Source: SZUA-100 sp965248135 (GTDB taxonomy: Bacteria > Pseudomonadota > Alphaproteobacteria > Rhizobiales > Rhizobiaceae). From it: DNA of 64,000 nt. Both the position numbers and the translations under genes were made by a program. Shown here one piece after another: positions 17,212-26,976 of this stretch. The first letter of the stretch is position 1. Each line of letters starts with the position of its first letter. The stretch lies in NCBI GenBank assembly GCA_965248135.1, contig CBDFIN010000012.1, forward strand, positions 496,001 through 560,000, read 5' to 3'. The notes beneath the pieces are model-generated. The model ran no database searches. It had not been told where the DNA came from and worked only from the letters and a program-made list of their open reading frames with translations.

Positions 17212-17943
17212 ATGCCAATTGTACAAAAAATTATTGAAAAAGAAGAAAATGAAATTTCTTATCTACGTTCTCTGGGAGAGATAGAAAACACTACCTACAA
17301 GGGATTAAGTGTTTTGTATTTCAAGCCTAATTTCAGGAATGGATATTATTATGAATCCCAAGTTTTGAAGGAGAAAATCGCTCTTCACTACACAGCGGGT
17401 TACCTTGGTGGGGACTTGGGCAGTCTTTCAAGAAACAATCTCCACGTCAGCGTCCCGTTTGTTATAGCGGCATCAGGTAAGATCATTCAGCTTTTTGACC
17501 CTGTGTATTGGTCATATCATCTCACCCCCGGCGCAGTAGGAGGAAATAAGCGCAATTCCAGCCGTTCGATCGCAATAGAAATTAGCAACCTCGGTCCGCT
17601 AGAAAATAGTGGCGCATGGATGTGGAACTACGTTGGATCAAAGTATTGCAAGGCTACTGAGACAGACTTCTATGTCGATCTGAATGCACAGTATCGCGGT
17701 TATCGGTACTACGCTTACTTCACTGACGCACAATATGACTCTCTCAATAGGCTTCTGGATGTGCTTTGTGCAGAATTCGCAATTCCCAGGGTTTTCTTGC
17801 CAGAGTCTGACCGGTATGACTTGTTCCAGAGCGCTAGTGCAGCCCGCAACTATAGGGGCATTTGTTCGCATGTAAATTTTCAACCTCCCTCTGTAAAACA
17901 AGACATTGGACCTGCTTTCAAATGGAATGCGATTGGTGCCTAG
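17212..17943 (+). CDS. N-acetylmuramoyl-L-alanine amidase (Amidase_2 family)
   Basis: 243 residues with an excellent SD (AGGAGG, 17201-17206). Amidase_2 motifs are visible: IALHYTAG (zinc His59), SYHLTPGAVGGN (His103 region), RSIAIEISNLG (Glu) and a C-terminal SHVNFQPPSVKQDIGPAF supplying the last zinc His and Asp. No signal peptide is seen, so it is cytoplasmic or exported by other means. The family cleaves the amide between MurNAc and L-Ala in peptidoglycan. It sits alone between IS30 and an IS5 scar, so it is likely passenger or phage-derived DNA. Confidence 0.82.
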   Translation: MPIVQKIIEKEENEISYLRSLGEIENTTYKGLSVLYFKPNFRNGYYYESQVLKEKIALHYTAGYLGGDLGSLSRNNLHVSVPFVIAASGKIIQLFDPVYWSYHLTPGAVGGNKRNSSRSIAIEISNLGPLENSGAWMWNYVGSKYCKATETDFYVDLNAQYRGYRYYAYFTDAQYDSLNRLLDVLCAEFAIPRVFLPESDRYDLFQSASAARNYRGICSHVNFQPPSVKQDIGPAFKWNAIGA

Positions 17944-18174
17944 TGGTTCGATTCCGACATTTGCATCCACCTGCAGCACCTAACTTCGCAAATGTTGTCA
18001 CAGAACAACCAGTCGTACTTATGGGAGCCTCTAAGAATCCCTCATTTCCCTTTTAACATGGCCGGTTAACCGGTTTTCGCCGCCGGCCAGCATTTCCGGG
18101 GCTAATATTTGCCCGGATATCCGCGTTTTCAGGGTGTTGTTCGGGAGTTTACGCGCACTTTACCCCTAAAATCT

Positions 18175-18442
18175 GGTCAGCCGGGGGCTGCCGCCCCGCT
18201 TTCAAGCTGTATGAACCGCTTCATGTTGTAAACGAGGTTCATCATGCCGATCTTCGTTTTGGCCCGCGCCATGCCGACAGTGCGGATGAGCTTGCCGCCC
18301 ATGGAGCGCTGCTGAAAGCCGAAGATGTGTTCGACCCGCACCTTCGAGCGGGTCTTGTTGGCCCCGCTCTGTCTTGCAGTTAGCGGCTTGTTGCGTTTTC
18401 AGCACGTTCTTTTTCAAGCGTTTTGGCCACAAAGACCACTAG
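18175..18442 (-). pseudogene. IS5-family remnant: terminal repeat plus transposase C-terminus
   Basis: On the minus strand the terminal 47 bp (18396-18442) are followed, after a large internal deletion, by the transposase end NKTRSKVRVEHIFGFQQ...MNLVYNMKRFIQLE, with the catalytic Glu in VEHIF. The same 47 bp form one arm of the miniature element at 63021-63089. The CTAG at 18439-18442 is shared with the adjacent IS1380 end. Confidence 0.8.
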
Positions 18443-18997
18443 CCCGGATTATTCATCAGGGTGCCTAATATAGCTGGCGGGCATGGATCAAGCTGTTGAA
18501 ATAGCGTATGATTTCGGTGTTCGAACAAGATCATTCACCCTCAGCAGAAAATCCGGCCCGCCATGCAAGAAGATAACCTGTTTCTCCCCGGTTTGTCACC
18601 TTTAGGGCGGCACGAAATATCTGCCCGGTTTGATGGTGGCGCTTTGTCATCTGATGGCGGTGTGTTGATACTGCGCGAGATCGAGCGAAAGCTGAACTTT
18701 GCCGGTATGATTGCTTCCTGCTTGCATGACGAGCGCGATGCGGGGCGCACCATCCATTCCCAGACCACCATGATCCGCACCCGCATGTTTGCAATAGCTT
18801 GCGGCTATGAAGACTGTGATGACCTTGATGAGTTGCGCCATGATCCGGCACTGAAGATTGCCTGCGAGCGACTGCCGGAAAGTGGATGCGCGTTAGCATC
18901 CCAGCCAACCTTGTCGCGGCTGGAAAACACGCCGTCCTGGCGGGAGCTTGGCCGCATGGGGTTGGCCCTGATTGACCTGTTCTGCGACAGTTTTAGC
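18443..18997 (+). mobile_element. IS1380-family element, 5' part only, cut by IS66
   Basis: It begins with the IS1380 terminal repeat CCCGGATTATTCA after CTAG. It is almost identical to the complete copy at 25301-26900 up to ...GACAGTTTTAGC, where IS66 starts. The transposase is left with its first ~145 codons (from 18563). The rest of this copy is not next to IS66 and has been lost. Confidence 0.9.
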
Positions 18998-19013
18998 GTA
19001 AGCGATGCACCGA

Positions 19014-20528
19014 TCACACGGTTGCGGCATAGTTCCATGGCAGGAGTTGCTCGATCTGGCTTTGCTTGTGGCCATTGAGTATTGCCTGGAGTGTGGTGGT
19101 CAGGTAGGCATGCGGCTCAATTTTATTGAGTTTGGCAGTTTCTATCAGGGATGAGATAATGCCCCAGTTTTTAGCACCGGCATCATGACCGGCAAATAGC
19201 GCGTTTTTGCGATTAAGCGCGATCGGTCGCATAGTGCGTTCGACTGCGTTGTTATCGATCTCGATGCGGCCATCACTGGTGAACAGGATTAACCCCTGCC
19301 AAAATCTCGCAATATAACGTAACGCCTCGCCCAAGGGAGATTTGCCTGAGACGCGAGCGCGCTGCCCGGTGAGCCATAGTTCAAATGCTTCTATTCGCGG
19401 GACGGTTCGTTTCTGTCGCGCAGCAAGGCGTTCATCAGAACTTTGACCACGGATGTCAACCTCAATACGATAGAGTTCGCCAATGCGTTTGAGCCCTTCC
19501 TCGGCAATGGGTGCGGTGCTGTTTTTAGCAACCTCATGCAGTTTGCGCCGTGCATGAGCCCAGCAATAGGCCAGCTGAATTTGCCTGTCAGTTCGCTTGA
19601 GTAGGCGGTTGTAACCGGCATAGCCATCAACCTGCAAAACGCCGCTGAAGCCCTGCAAGATAGCTTCCGCATATTTCCCACTGCGTCCGGGTGCATAGCA
19701 ATAGGCAACACCTGGTGGATCATCGCCGCACCACGGCCTGTCATCACGCGCCAGTGCCCAAAAGTAACCGGTTTTGGTTTTGCGCCTGCCTGGGTCAAGA
19801 ACCGGGGCGCGGGTTTCATCCATATAGAGTTTGGTGGATTGCTTCAAATCGGCCATCAGGCATTCAAACACGGGCTTTAACTCAAAAGCTGCTTTGCCCA
19901 CCCAGTTTGCCAGCGTCGAGCGATCCAGATCAATGCCCTGGCGGTTGTAAATCTGAGCCTGACGATAGAGCGGCAAATGATCCGCATATTTGGAGACAAG
20001 TACATGGGCAACCAGAGCTTCAGTAGGTAGACCACCCTCGACCAGATGCGCCGGGGCTGGCATCTGGGTAATGCCGTTTTCGCATGAGCGGCAGGCATAT
20101 TTGGGACGGCGGGTGACAATGACCCTGAACTGAGCAGGGATCACATCCAGACGCTCTGATACATCCTCGCCAATCACATGCATCTGACCGCCACAAGAGC
20201 AACCCTTATCCTCGAGCTCTATAATCTCTTCGATGCGTGGCAGATGTTTGGGTAAAGACCCGCGGTTTGCCGCTCGGGGTTTTTTGGTCCTGGACCCAGA
20301 AGTAAACTCACTGGCATCTTGTTCGGCTTTCACAGCCTCAATTGCCGTCTCGATATCTTCCAGTGCAAATTCAAACTGATCGGCATTGAGCTTCTCGGAT
20401 TTACGACCGAACATCGCTTGTTTGAAGGCCTTAATCAGCACTTCCAACTGCGCAATACGTTCATCGTGCCCAGCAATAATCGTTTTTAATGCATCCACAT
20501 CATTGGGTAGGTCGGCCAAATCAATCAT
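19014..20528 (-). CDS. tnpC: IS66 transposase TnpC
   Basis: 504 residues. An N-terminal leucine-zipper region (LKTIIAGHDERIAQLEVLIKA) is followed by a zinc-binding part (CSCGGQMHVIG, YACRSCENGI). The DDE_Tnp_IS66 core has YMDETRAPVLDPG (first Asp), LQVDGYAGYNRLL (second Asp) and NNAVERTMRPIAL (Glu). The C-terminal IS66_C region has PWNYAATV. It is intact and its translation equals that of copy C at 44212-45726. Confidence 0.94.
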   Translation of the reverse strand: MIDLADLPNDVDALKTIIAGHDERIAQLEVLIKAFKQAMFGRKSEKLNADQFEFALEDIETAIEAVKAEQDASEFTSGSRTKKPRAANRGSLPKHLPRIEEIIELEDKGCSCGGQMHVIGEDVSERLDVIPAQFRVIVTRRPKYACRSCENGITQMPAPAHLVEGGLPTEALVAHVLVSKYADHLPLYRQAQIYNRQGIDLDRSTLANWVGKAAFELKPVFECLMADLKQSTKLYMDETRAPVLDPGRRKTKTGYFWALARDDRPWCGDDPPGVAYCYAPGRSGKYAEAILQGFSGVLQVDGYAGYNRLLKRTDRQIQLAYCWAHARRKLHEVAKNSTAPIAEEGLKRIGELYRIEVDIRGQSSDERLAARQKRTVPRIEAFELWLTGQRARVSGKSPLGEALRYIARFWQGLILFTSDGRIEIDNNAVERTMRPIALNRKNALFAGHDAGAKNWGIISSLIETAKLNKIEPHAYLTTTLQAILNGHKQSQIEQLLPWNYAATV

Positions 20529-20582
20529 CGTTGATTTATAGCAGAACCACCCCTGATTTACGCGCTCGAATGCCGCCCTGAT

Positions 20583-20957
20583 TCACTCTGCCGCAGTTGG
20601 TACCCGCGTGTTGACAGCCCGTACTTTGCGCCAGTCGAGGCCAGCAAACAGAGCCTCAAACTGGGCATGGTTCAGCTTCATCAAACCATCACGAATGGCA
20701 GGCCAGGCAAACACATGATCTTCTAGCCGCTTGTAGGCCATCACCAGGCCCGAGCCATCCCAGTACAATAGTTTCAAACGATCCGGGCGTTTGGCCCGGA
20801 ATATAAATACCGTGCCCGTAAACGGGTTCTTGTCCAATTCATTTGATACCAATGCCGCAAGTCCGTCATGACCCTTGCGAAAATCTACAGGTGCGGTGGC
20901 CACAACAATACGCACGCCGTTGGTAGGGAAAATCACAAGTGAGCCTTCAGAGCACAA
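20583..20957 (-). CDS. tnpB: IS66 accessory protein TnpB (IS66 Orf2 family)
   Basis: 124 residues with the family signature: VRIVVATAPVDFRKGHDGLAAL, GTVFIFRAKRPDRLKLLYWDGSG, and FAWPAIRDGLMKLNHAQFEALFAGLDW. It is required with TnpA for IS66 transposition; its mechanism is not established. It overlaps the end of tnpA by 25 nt, so translation is probably coupled. Confidence 0.92.
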   Translation of the reverse strand: MCSEGSLVIFPTNGVRIVVATAPVDFRKGHDGLAALVSNELDKNPFTGTVFIFRAKRPDRLKLLYWDGSGLVMAYKRLEDHVFAWPAIRDGLMKLNHAQFEALFAGLDWRKVRAVNTRVPTAAE

Positions 20958-21379
20958 ACAAGTTCGGCAATCCGGTGGGCACCGGTATTGGCATCAAGGC
21001 GCAGCTTCACGCCGCCCGTTTCCATCTCAATAGGTTTAAGATCAGTTGTGGTCGATCCGCCATCATCCAAAACAACTTCTGCGAAATCCACACTCTTTGG
21101 TGCCATTTTTGTTGCCAGGGCAAATTCTGATGCAAAATCAGCACCGGCCAGATCAGGAACCACCAGCTTGCCCTGTTTTGCCAAACTGCGCCACGTCGAC
21201 AGACGGTTGGGCCGCAAGGCATTACGCTCAGCTACCTCGCGAACACTGACCCCAGGAACCATAGTTTCAGCAACAAGTCGCCCCTTTACTGCATCGCGCC
21301 ATATGCGTCGACCAGTCGGGTCAGCCAAAACCTCCATCCGATCAATGTACTCCAAACGGACATCACTTTGTACTCCCAC
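20933..21379 (-). CDS. tnpA: IS66 accessory protein TnpA (helix-turn-helix)
   Basis: A GTG start at 21379 is chosen because GGAGG lies 5 nt upstream; a longer frame to 21391 exists. The protein has RRIWRDAVKGRLVAETMVPGVSVREVAERN with a helix-turn-helix, then GVKLRLDANTGAHRIAELVCAL. It is the first gene of the IS66 operon. Confidence 0.88.
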   Translation of the reverse strand: MGVQSDVRLEYIDRMEVLADPTGRRIWRDAVKGRLVAETMVPGVSVREVAERNALRPNRLSTWRSLAKQGKLVVPDLAGADFASEFALATKMAPKSVDFAEVVLDDGGSTTTDLKPIEMETGGVKLRLDANTGAHRIAELVCALKAHL

Positions 21380-21483
21380 AAAAACCTCCACTGACAGATC
21401 AACATGTCAGGGAAAATAACCGACCAAAATGATAAATGGAAGGTGGGGACGGAACAGCGCTTACGATGGTTAGGAGAAAGTGT

Positions 21484-22537
21484 GTAAGCGATGCACCGAT
21501 CACACGGTTGCGGCATAGTTCCATGGCAGGAGTTGCTCGATCTGGCTTTGCTTGTGGCCATTGAGTATTGCCTGGAGTGTGGTGGTCAGGTAGGCATGCG
21601 GCTCAATTTTATTGAGTTTGGCAGTTTCTATCAGGGATGAGATAATGCCCCAGTTTTTAGCACCGGCATCATGACCGGCAAATAGCGCGTTTTTGCGATT
21701 AAGCGCGATCGGTCGCATAGTGCGTTCGACTGCGTTGTTATCGATCTCGATGCGGCCATCACTGGTGAACAGGATTAACCCCTGCCAAAATCTCGCAATA
21801 TAACGTAACGCCTCGCCCAAGGGAGATTTGCCTGAGACGCGAGCGCGCTGCCCGGTGAGCCATAGTTCAAATGCTTCTATTCGCGGGACGGTTCGTTTCT
21901 GTCGCGCAGCAAGGCGTTCATCAGAACTTTGACCACGGATGTCAACCTCAATACGATAGAGTTCGCCAATGCGTTTGAGCCCTTCCTCGGCAATGGGTGC
22001 GGTGCTGTTTTTAGCAACCTCATGCAGTTTGCGCCGTGCATGAGCCCAGCAATAGGCCAGCTGAATTTGCCTGTCAGTTCGCTTGAGTAGGCGGTTGTAA
22101 CCGGCATAGCCATCAACCTGCAAAACGCCGCTGAAGCCCTGCAAGATAGCTTCCGCATATTTCCCACTGCGTCCGGGTGCATAGCAATAGGCAACACCTG
22201 GTGGATCATCGCCGCACCACGGCCTGTCATCACGCGCCAGTGCCCAAAAGTAACCGGTTTTGGTTTTGCGCCTGCCCGGGTCAAGAACCGGGGCGCGGGT
22301 TTCATCCATATAGAGTTTGGTGGATTGCTTCAAATCGGCCATCAGGCATTCAAACACGGGCTTTAACTCAAAAGCTGCTTTGCCCACCCAGTTTGCCAGC
22401 GTCGAGCGATCCAGATCAATGCCCTGGCGGTTGTAAATCTGAGCCTGACGATAGAGCGGCAAATGATCCGCATATTTGGAGACAAGTACATGGGCAACCA
22501 GAGCTTCAGTAGGTAGACCACCCTCGACCAGATGCGC
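21484..22537 (-). pseudogene. IS66 copy B, tnpC 3' two thirds fused to ISAs1
   Basis: It starts at a second GTAAGCGATGCACC end (21484), 19 bp after copy A. It repeats copy A with about one substitution up to AHLVEGG. At 22530-22540 the sequence switches to ISAs1 within the shared bases GGCGC. The result is a chimeric open frame (21500-22582) whose N-terminus is ISAs1 transposase and whose body is TnpC. It lacks the TnpC zipper and zinc region. Confidence 0.9.
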
Positions 22538-23381
22538 CTGAGCGGCATCGAAAACCTCGACAATGCGGGTCTCGACGCGCATGCGCTTGCCTCTGTCGAT
22601 GGTTTCATGACGAGCCAGCGGCAGTTCTCTTTCGCCGACAGCCTCGATTATTCGCAGCAGACCGGGCTGATTTTCCTTAAGTTGAACAATGAGATGGCTT
22701 TTCGCCTCCCGGGCCGCCCGGAAAGTTTTTTTTAACAGTGCATGGCGTCCATCGTAAACAGCCGGCCGGTAAGCGCCAGCGCTTTGATCATCGCTTGCGC
22801 GGCGGGGATTTCGTTGCTCTTCTCGTCCACCTCCAGGTGTCCCAGGATCAGCGCGTCATCGACCGCAAAAGCGCTCAGAACATGGGCCGCCTTGCGGTCG
22901 TTAAAGGCATCGAAACTGTGCCGCAGCGTCTTGCCGTCAATCGCCACGACCGGCATCGCTTCCACGTCTTCACCCCGTTCGCTACCGCACAATTCCACCG
23001 CATGCTGGCGGAAAACCAGCTCCACCTCGCCACCATCAAGCCCGTGCAGGATGGTTCGCACGGCACTATAAGCCGGCGCGCGCTCCCAGCCGAAGCCGAA
23101 TGCCCCATTGAGGTGCTCGCGATGAGCCTCGATGAAGCGATGGACCTTGCGATAGGACGTCGCCCCGGATAAAATCGCCAGGATCGTCGCCAGCATCACC
23201 GGACCAAGCTGCCATTTCTTGCCCTGCGCCCGGCGTGGGTCAGGGATCGTCGATAAAAGTTCCAGGAATTTCAATGTCATGAGTGCATCCTCCGAATCAA
23301 ATACACTCCTATAGATTCAGACAAATACCGCTTTGGGAATCCCCCAGACAACCATCAAGCATTTAGCGTTGAACAGCCCTG
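22538..23381 (-). pseudogene. ISAs1-family copy 2, transposase N-terminal part, truncated by fusion
   Basis: The outer end (CAGGGCTGTTCAACGC, ending 23381) is intact. The transposase reads 23280 down to the same TAA after DAMHC as in copy 1, then the -1 frame continues as far as EVFDAAQA at the IS66 junction. A few amino-acid differences (EVELVFRQ against KVERVFRR) show it is not a fresh copy. Confidence 0.9.
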
Positions 23382-23495
23382 CCATGTCCATTTGACCCCA
23401 TCCCAAACCCATTTCCCACGAGCATTCGCAGGAGAGGTTACACCGACAAATATCATTACTAGCAGGGCAGAAAATAGAATTGTGACGTTCTTCAC
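23355..23495 (-). pseudogene. Small exported protein, C-terminus replaced by ISAs1 end
   Basis: A GTG at 23495 with GGAG 8 nt upstream opens VKNVTILFSALLVMIFVGV, a clear signal peptide with an Ala-x-Ala type cleavage (SPANA). It is followed by RGKWVWDGVKWTWQG, a pattern seen in tiny secreted proteins. Native sequence ends at 23382 where ISAs1 begins; the last residues come from the IS. Function unknown. Confidence 0.55.
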
Positions 23496-23614
23496 AGCGC
23501 TAACTCCAAGATTGAATGATACTTGATAGCTTCTTATAAATTGCAAATACGGCAAAAGTTTGCCATCGGCGTTGCCGTTTTTACTTCCAGGGGTGGGTGG
23601 GGGTGCCCCCGAAA

Positions 23615-23636
23615 ATGCCCCGTTTCGGCGGGGCAT
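23615..23636. terminator. Hairpin, terminator-like
   Basis: ATGCCCCG (23615-23622) pairs with CGGGGCAT (23629-23636) around a 6-nt loop. No strong T run follows, so termination is possible but not certain. Confidence 0.4.
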
Positions 23637-23677
23637 AACGGAAGAAATTAGCCAGCTTGCATCAAGCTGTATCCATG

Positions 23678-23866
23678 CTAAAATTCTACCTCTGTTAGTT
23701 TGAGCGGGCTTTTATGTCCGCTTTTTCTATTCTCTGCCTGTTCGCTCAAGAGCGCGGCTTGGGTTTTCTCTACCCACAGTTCCAGCACTTCAAGCTCCTT
23801 GCGCACATTGGATATTTCGCGGCGCAAGGATATCAGGAGAGAATACGTTATGGTGTTCATAAGCAT
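23678..23866 (-). CDS. Small coiled-coil protein, unknown function
   Basis: 62 residues. MLMNTITYSLLISLRREISN is followed by a heptad-rich helix VRKELEVLELWVEKTQAALLSEQAE and a basic tail. GGAG-like bases are not obvious upstream. It lies divergently from the primase in the plasmid-like segment and may be a real small plasmid gene, but composition alone supports it. Confidence 0.4.
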   Translation of the reverse strand: MLMNTITYSLLISLRREISNVRKELEVLELWVEKTQAALLSEQAENRKSGHKSPLKLTEVEF

Positions 23867-24153
23867 TTTATATTGGCTAATAATTTCGACCGCCGTTGCT
23901 ACACGGCTCCCTCATTAGGCGTCCGGCGCAAAGCAAGCAGTCAGGGGAGAGGAGCGACCTTGACGGTGAAGCTGCGGTGGCGACAATGAGGAGAGACGGG
24001 GGGTAATGGTTTTGGGGGCATCGTAGGGGGCGGCGGCTGCCAAAGCAGCCTCCATATTTTGGAAGTAAAAACGCTCTAAGGTACTGGAATAATTGCGAAA
24101 AACACAACCTTGAGTATAGTGTATTAACACTCATACAACCAAGGAGAATTGAA

Positions 24154-25200
24154 ATGTCCAAATGGATAGACTTCAAACGGTTGAAAGGGGAGTTGCTCTT
24201 TACGACTGTTCTTTCACATTACCAAATCAGCCATAATGCTGCAAAGGTGCAGGATACAGTAGCGTGTCCGTTCCATGACGATAATGAGCCTTCTTGCTCA
24301 ATCAACAAGGAAAAGGGGATTTTTCGTTGTTTTGGCTGCGAAACTTCCGGCAACGTCTTGGACTTCGTTTGCGAAATGGAAGGGCTTGACCCTGACAATG
24401 CAACGGAGCTAGCGGAAAGCGCTGAAATTGCCATTACCGACATTCTCGGCAAGCAGGTTGGCGACTTTGGGCGTAAGCCCAAAGCAAGCGCCAAAAGGCA
24501 CAAAAAACCGGTAACGGCAAAAAAGCCAAAGCGGGAAAAACGTAAACCGGCCAAGCCTGCAAAAGAAGAAAAACCGGAACAAAAAGCAGTCCCTGGAGCG
24601 AAGGAAGTCAAGGCGAATAAGCCTTTGACCTTCGAGCTTCAGAACCTCGTCAAAGAGCATGAGTTTTTTGACGAGCGTGGCATTAGCCTCGACATCGTCG
24701 AGACCTTTGGTCTCGGGCTTTGCACACGCGGCATTATGAAAGACCGCATTGTGATACCAATTCACAATCAGCTAGAAGAGCTCGTTGCCTACGCTGGCCG
24801 TTGGCCAGGGGATACAACACCAGACGGCACGAGCCGTTACCGTTTTCCAAACGGCTTTCACAAGCTCCTCGAGCTATACAACCTGCACCGGGCAATCCCT
24901 CTTCTTGAAGAGGGAAGTACGTTGTTTGTTGTCGAGGGATTCTGGTCAGCCATACGGCTGCACAATGAGGGCTTTGCTGTTGTTGCCGTCTTCGGACACG
25001 AAGTGTCAGAAGAACAAGCAAAACTCATTGGTCAAAATTGCGGCCGTGCTGTGTTGGTTTTCGATGGTGACGAAGCAGGTCAGCAAGGAACTGAGAAAGC
25101 GGCAGCGCTTCTTTCTCAATACGTCGATACCCGTAGTGTTTTACTCCCAGAGGGAGAAAAACCCGACACAATGGATATTGGCATATTGCGTGCAATATGA
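24154..25200 (+). CDS. DNA primase-like protein (CHC2 zinc finger plus Toprim)
   Basis: 348 residues; SD AAGGAG lies before the ATG. The zinc finger is C38-x2-H41 ... C59-x2-C62 (VACPFHDDNEPSCS to FRCFGCETSG). A long Lys/Pro-rich linker spans about 105-155. The Toprim part has TLFVVEGFWSA with the catalytic Glu and VLVFDGDEAGQQG with the DxD. There is no helicase domain, so it is a short plasmid- or ICE-type primase that would start strands for replication or after conjugative transfer. It is followed by a strong terminator. Confidence 0.88.
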   Translation: MSKWIDFKRLKGELLFTTVLSHYQISHNAAKVQDTVACPFHDDNEPSCSINKEKGIFRCFGCETSGNVLDFVCEMEGLDPDNATELAESAEIAITDILGKQVGDFGRKPKASAKRHKKPVTAKKPKREKRKPAKPAKEEKPEQKAVPGAKEVKANKPLTFELQNLVKEHEFFDERGISLDIVETFGLGLCTRGIMKDRIVIPIHNQLEELVAYAGRWPGDTTPDGTSRYRFPNGFHKLLELYNLHRAIPLLEEGSTLFVVEGFWSAIRLHNEGFAVVAVFGHEVSEEQAKLIGQNCGRAVLVFDGDEAGQQGTEKAAALLSQYVDTRSVLLPEGEKPDTMDIGILRAI

Positions 25201-25212
25201 CGAACCAACTCA

Positions 25213-25246
25213 AAACCCCTGCTGGCACTGGCAGGGGTTTCTTTTT
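25213..25246 (+). terminator. Rho-independent terminator after the primase gene
   Basis: AAACCCCTGC (25213-25222) pairs with GCAGGGGTTT (25231-25240), 8-nt loop, followed by CTTTTT. Confidence 0.88.
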
Positions 25247-25300
25247 CGCATGTACTAAGTGCTGCAAAAAATCGTCGCCCATGTTGTGCCTCGCTGTTAG

Positions 25301-26900
25301 CCCGGATTATTCATCAGGGTGCCTAATATAGCTGGCGGGCATGGATCAAGCTGTTGAAATAGCGTATGATTTCGGTGTTTGAACAAGATCATTCACCCTC
25401 AGCAGAAAATCCGGCCCGCCATGCAAGAAGATAACCTGTTTCTCCCCGGTTTGTCACCTTTAGGGCGGCACAAAATGTCTGCCCGGTTTGATGGTGGCGC
25501 TTTGTCATCTGATGGCGGTGTGTTGATACTGCGCGAGATCGAGCGAAAGCTGAACTTTGCCGGTATGATTGCTTCCTGCTTGCATGACGAGCGCGATGCG
25601 GGGCGCACCATCCATTCCCAGACCACCATGATCCGCACCCGCATGTTTGCAATAGCTTGCGGCTATGAAGACTGTGATGACCTTGATGAGTTGCGCCATG
25701 ATCCGGCACTGAAGATTGCCTGCGAGCGACTGCCGGAAAGTGGATGCGCGTTAGCATCCCAGCCAACCTTGTCGCGGCTGGAAAACACGCCGTCCTGGCG
25801 GGAGCTTGGCCGCATGGGGTTGGCCCTGATTGACCTGTTCTGCGACAGTTTTAGCGCCGTGCCTGGTCATATTGTTCTGGATATTGATGATACCACGGAC
25901 CGCACATATGGCGATCAGCAGCTTTGCCTGTTCAACACCCATGCGCAAGGATACTGCTTTCAGCCTATTCATATTTATGATGCTGCATCGGGCAAGCCGG
26001 TTTGCTTTTTATTGCGGCCCGGCAAACGGCCTTCGGGCGAGGAAGCAGCCCGGATTTTACGCCATGTCATTCGCCGTATCCGGCACAACTGGCCCCGCAC
26101 TGTCATTACCGTGCGCGGTGATGGACACTATGGAACACCAGAGGTCATGGATCTTCTGGAGCAACACGGTTGTTTCTACATCTTCGGCCTGCCGGGCAAC
26201 AACAGGCTAAAGACGCTCTCCCATCCATGGAGTGAGGATGTTGCTGTTCGTCGGGCATTGAGCGGCAAAGACAAGGTGCGTCGTTTCTTCCAAATTCGTT
26301 ACGGTGCCAAAAGCTGGTCAAAGGAGCGCAAGGTCATCGCCCGTGTTGAGGCAACCAAATTGGGCAGCGATACCCGCTTCATCGTCACCAATCTGCCAGG
26401 GCGGGCCAAGCATCTTTATGAGAAGGTCTATTGTGCACGCGGAAAAATGGAAAACCTGATCAAGGAACACAAACTCTACACCAAATCAGACCGCACCTCC
26501 TGCCACCGCTGGGAGGCCAACCAGTTCCGGTTGTTTCTGCACACCGGTGCTTACTGGCTGTTATTATTATTGCGCGGGGCAGCCCCAAAACGTTCGCGGT
26601 TTAGAACCGCCACCTTCGAGACCATCCGGCGCACATTCCTGAAAATCGCGGTGCGTATTGAACAGTTGAAATCGAGGATTAAAATTGCCCTGCCAACGGC
26701 TTGCCCGCACCGTCAATTGCTCGTCTTGTTGATGGGACGCATCAACGCCCAGAGCCCGTAATCAACGCGGCAGGAGCCGATGATTACCCCCCAACAACAA
26801 CCCCAAACGCGTATTAAATGTTCCAATCAAACTCCCGCCGTTAGCCCGGTTAATCCTTCACGCCCGGATGAAACCTGAAAGGCCTGGTGAATAATTCGGG
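25301..26900 (+). mobile_element. IS1380-family insertion sequence (complete)
   Basis: 1600 bp from CCCGGATTATTCA (25301) to TGAATAATTCGGG (26900). The 4-bp direct repeat TTAG flanks it at 25297-25300 and 26901-26904. It is inserted downstream of the primase terminator. Confidence 0.92.
25421..26761 (+). CDS. IS1380-family transposase
   Basis: The ATG at 25421 (MQEDNLFLPGLSPLG) is the likely start; the frame continues to a TTG at 25379 that is not kept in the partial copy. The 446-residue protein has the DDE_Tnp_1 layout. Its blocks are HIVLDIDDTTDRTYG (first Asp), TVRGDGHYGTPEVM (second Asp), and a C-terminal MENLIKEHKLYTKSDRTSCH with Glu. Intact and probably active. Confidence 0.92.
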   Translation: MQEDNLFLPGLSPLGRHKMSARFDGGALSSDGGVLILREIERKLNFAGMIASCLHDERDAGRTIHSQTTMIRTRMFAIACGYEDCDDLDELRHDPALKIACERLPESGCALASQPTLSRLENTPSWRELGRMGLALIDLFCDSFSAVPGHIVLDIDDTTDRTYGDQQLCLFNTHAQGYCFQPIHIYDAASGKPVCFLLRPGKRPSGEEAARILRHVIRRIRHNWPRTVITVRGDGHYGTPEVMDLLEQHGCFYIFGLPGNNRLKTLSHPWSEDVAVRRALSGKDKVRRFFQIRYGAKSWSKERKVIARVEATKLGSDTRFIVTNLPGRAKHLYEKVYCARGKMENLIKEHKLYTKSDRTSCHRWEANQFRLFLHTGAYWLLLLLRGAAPKRSRFRTATFETIRRTFLKIAVRIEQLKSRIKIALPTACPHRQLLVLLMGRINAQSP

Positions 26901-26976
26901 TTAGCGTGAATGCGGCACAACATGGTAATCGTCGTGGTTTAAAAAAGTCAGTCTGGCGCGCACGCCAGGCAAAAAG

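Larger units (their letters stand above)
18998..21464 (-). mobile_element. IS66-family insertion sequence, copy A (complete)
   Basis: 2467 bp bounded by GTAAGCGATGCACC (18998) and the complement of GTAAGCGCTGTTCC (21464), with three genes tnpA-tnpB-tnpC. The 8-bp flanks GTTTTAGC and GATGGTTA differ, so no target duplication survives and at least one side was rearranged. Confidence 0.92.

Noticed and set aside
17212..17943. Prophage remnant
   Set aside because: Only an amidase is present; no structural, lysis or phage regulatory genes accompany it.
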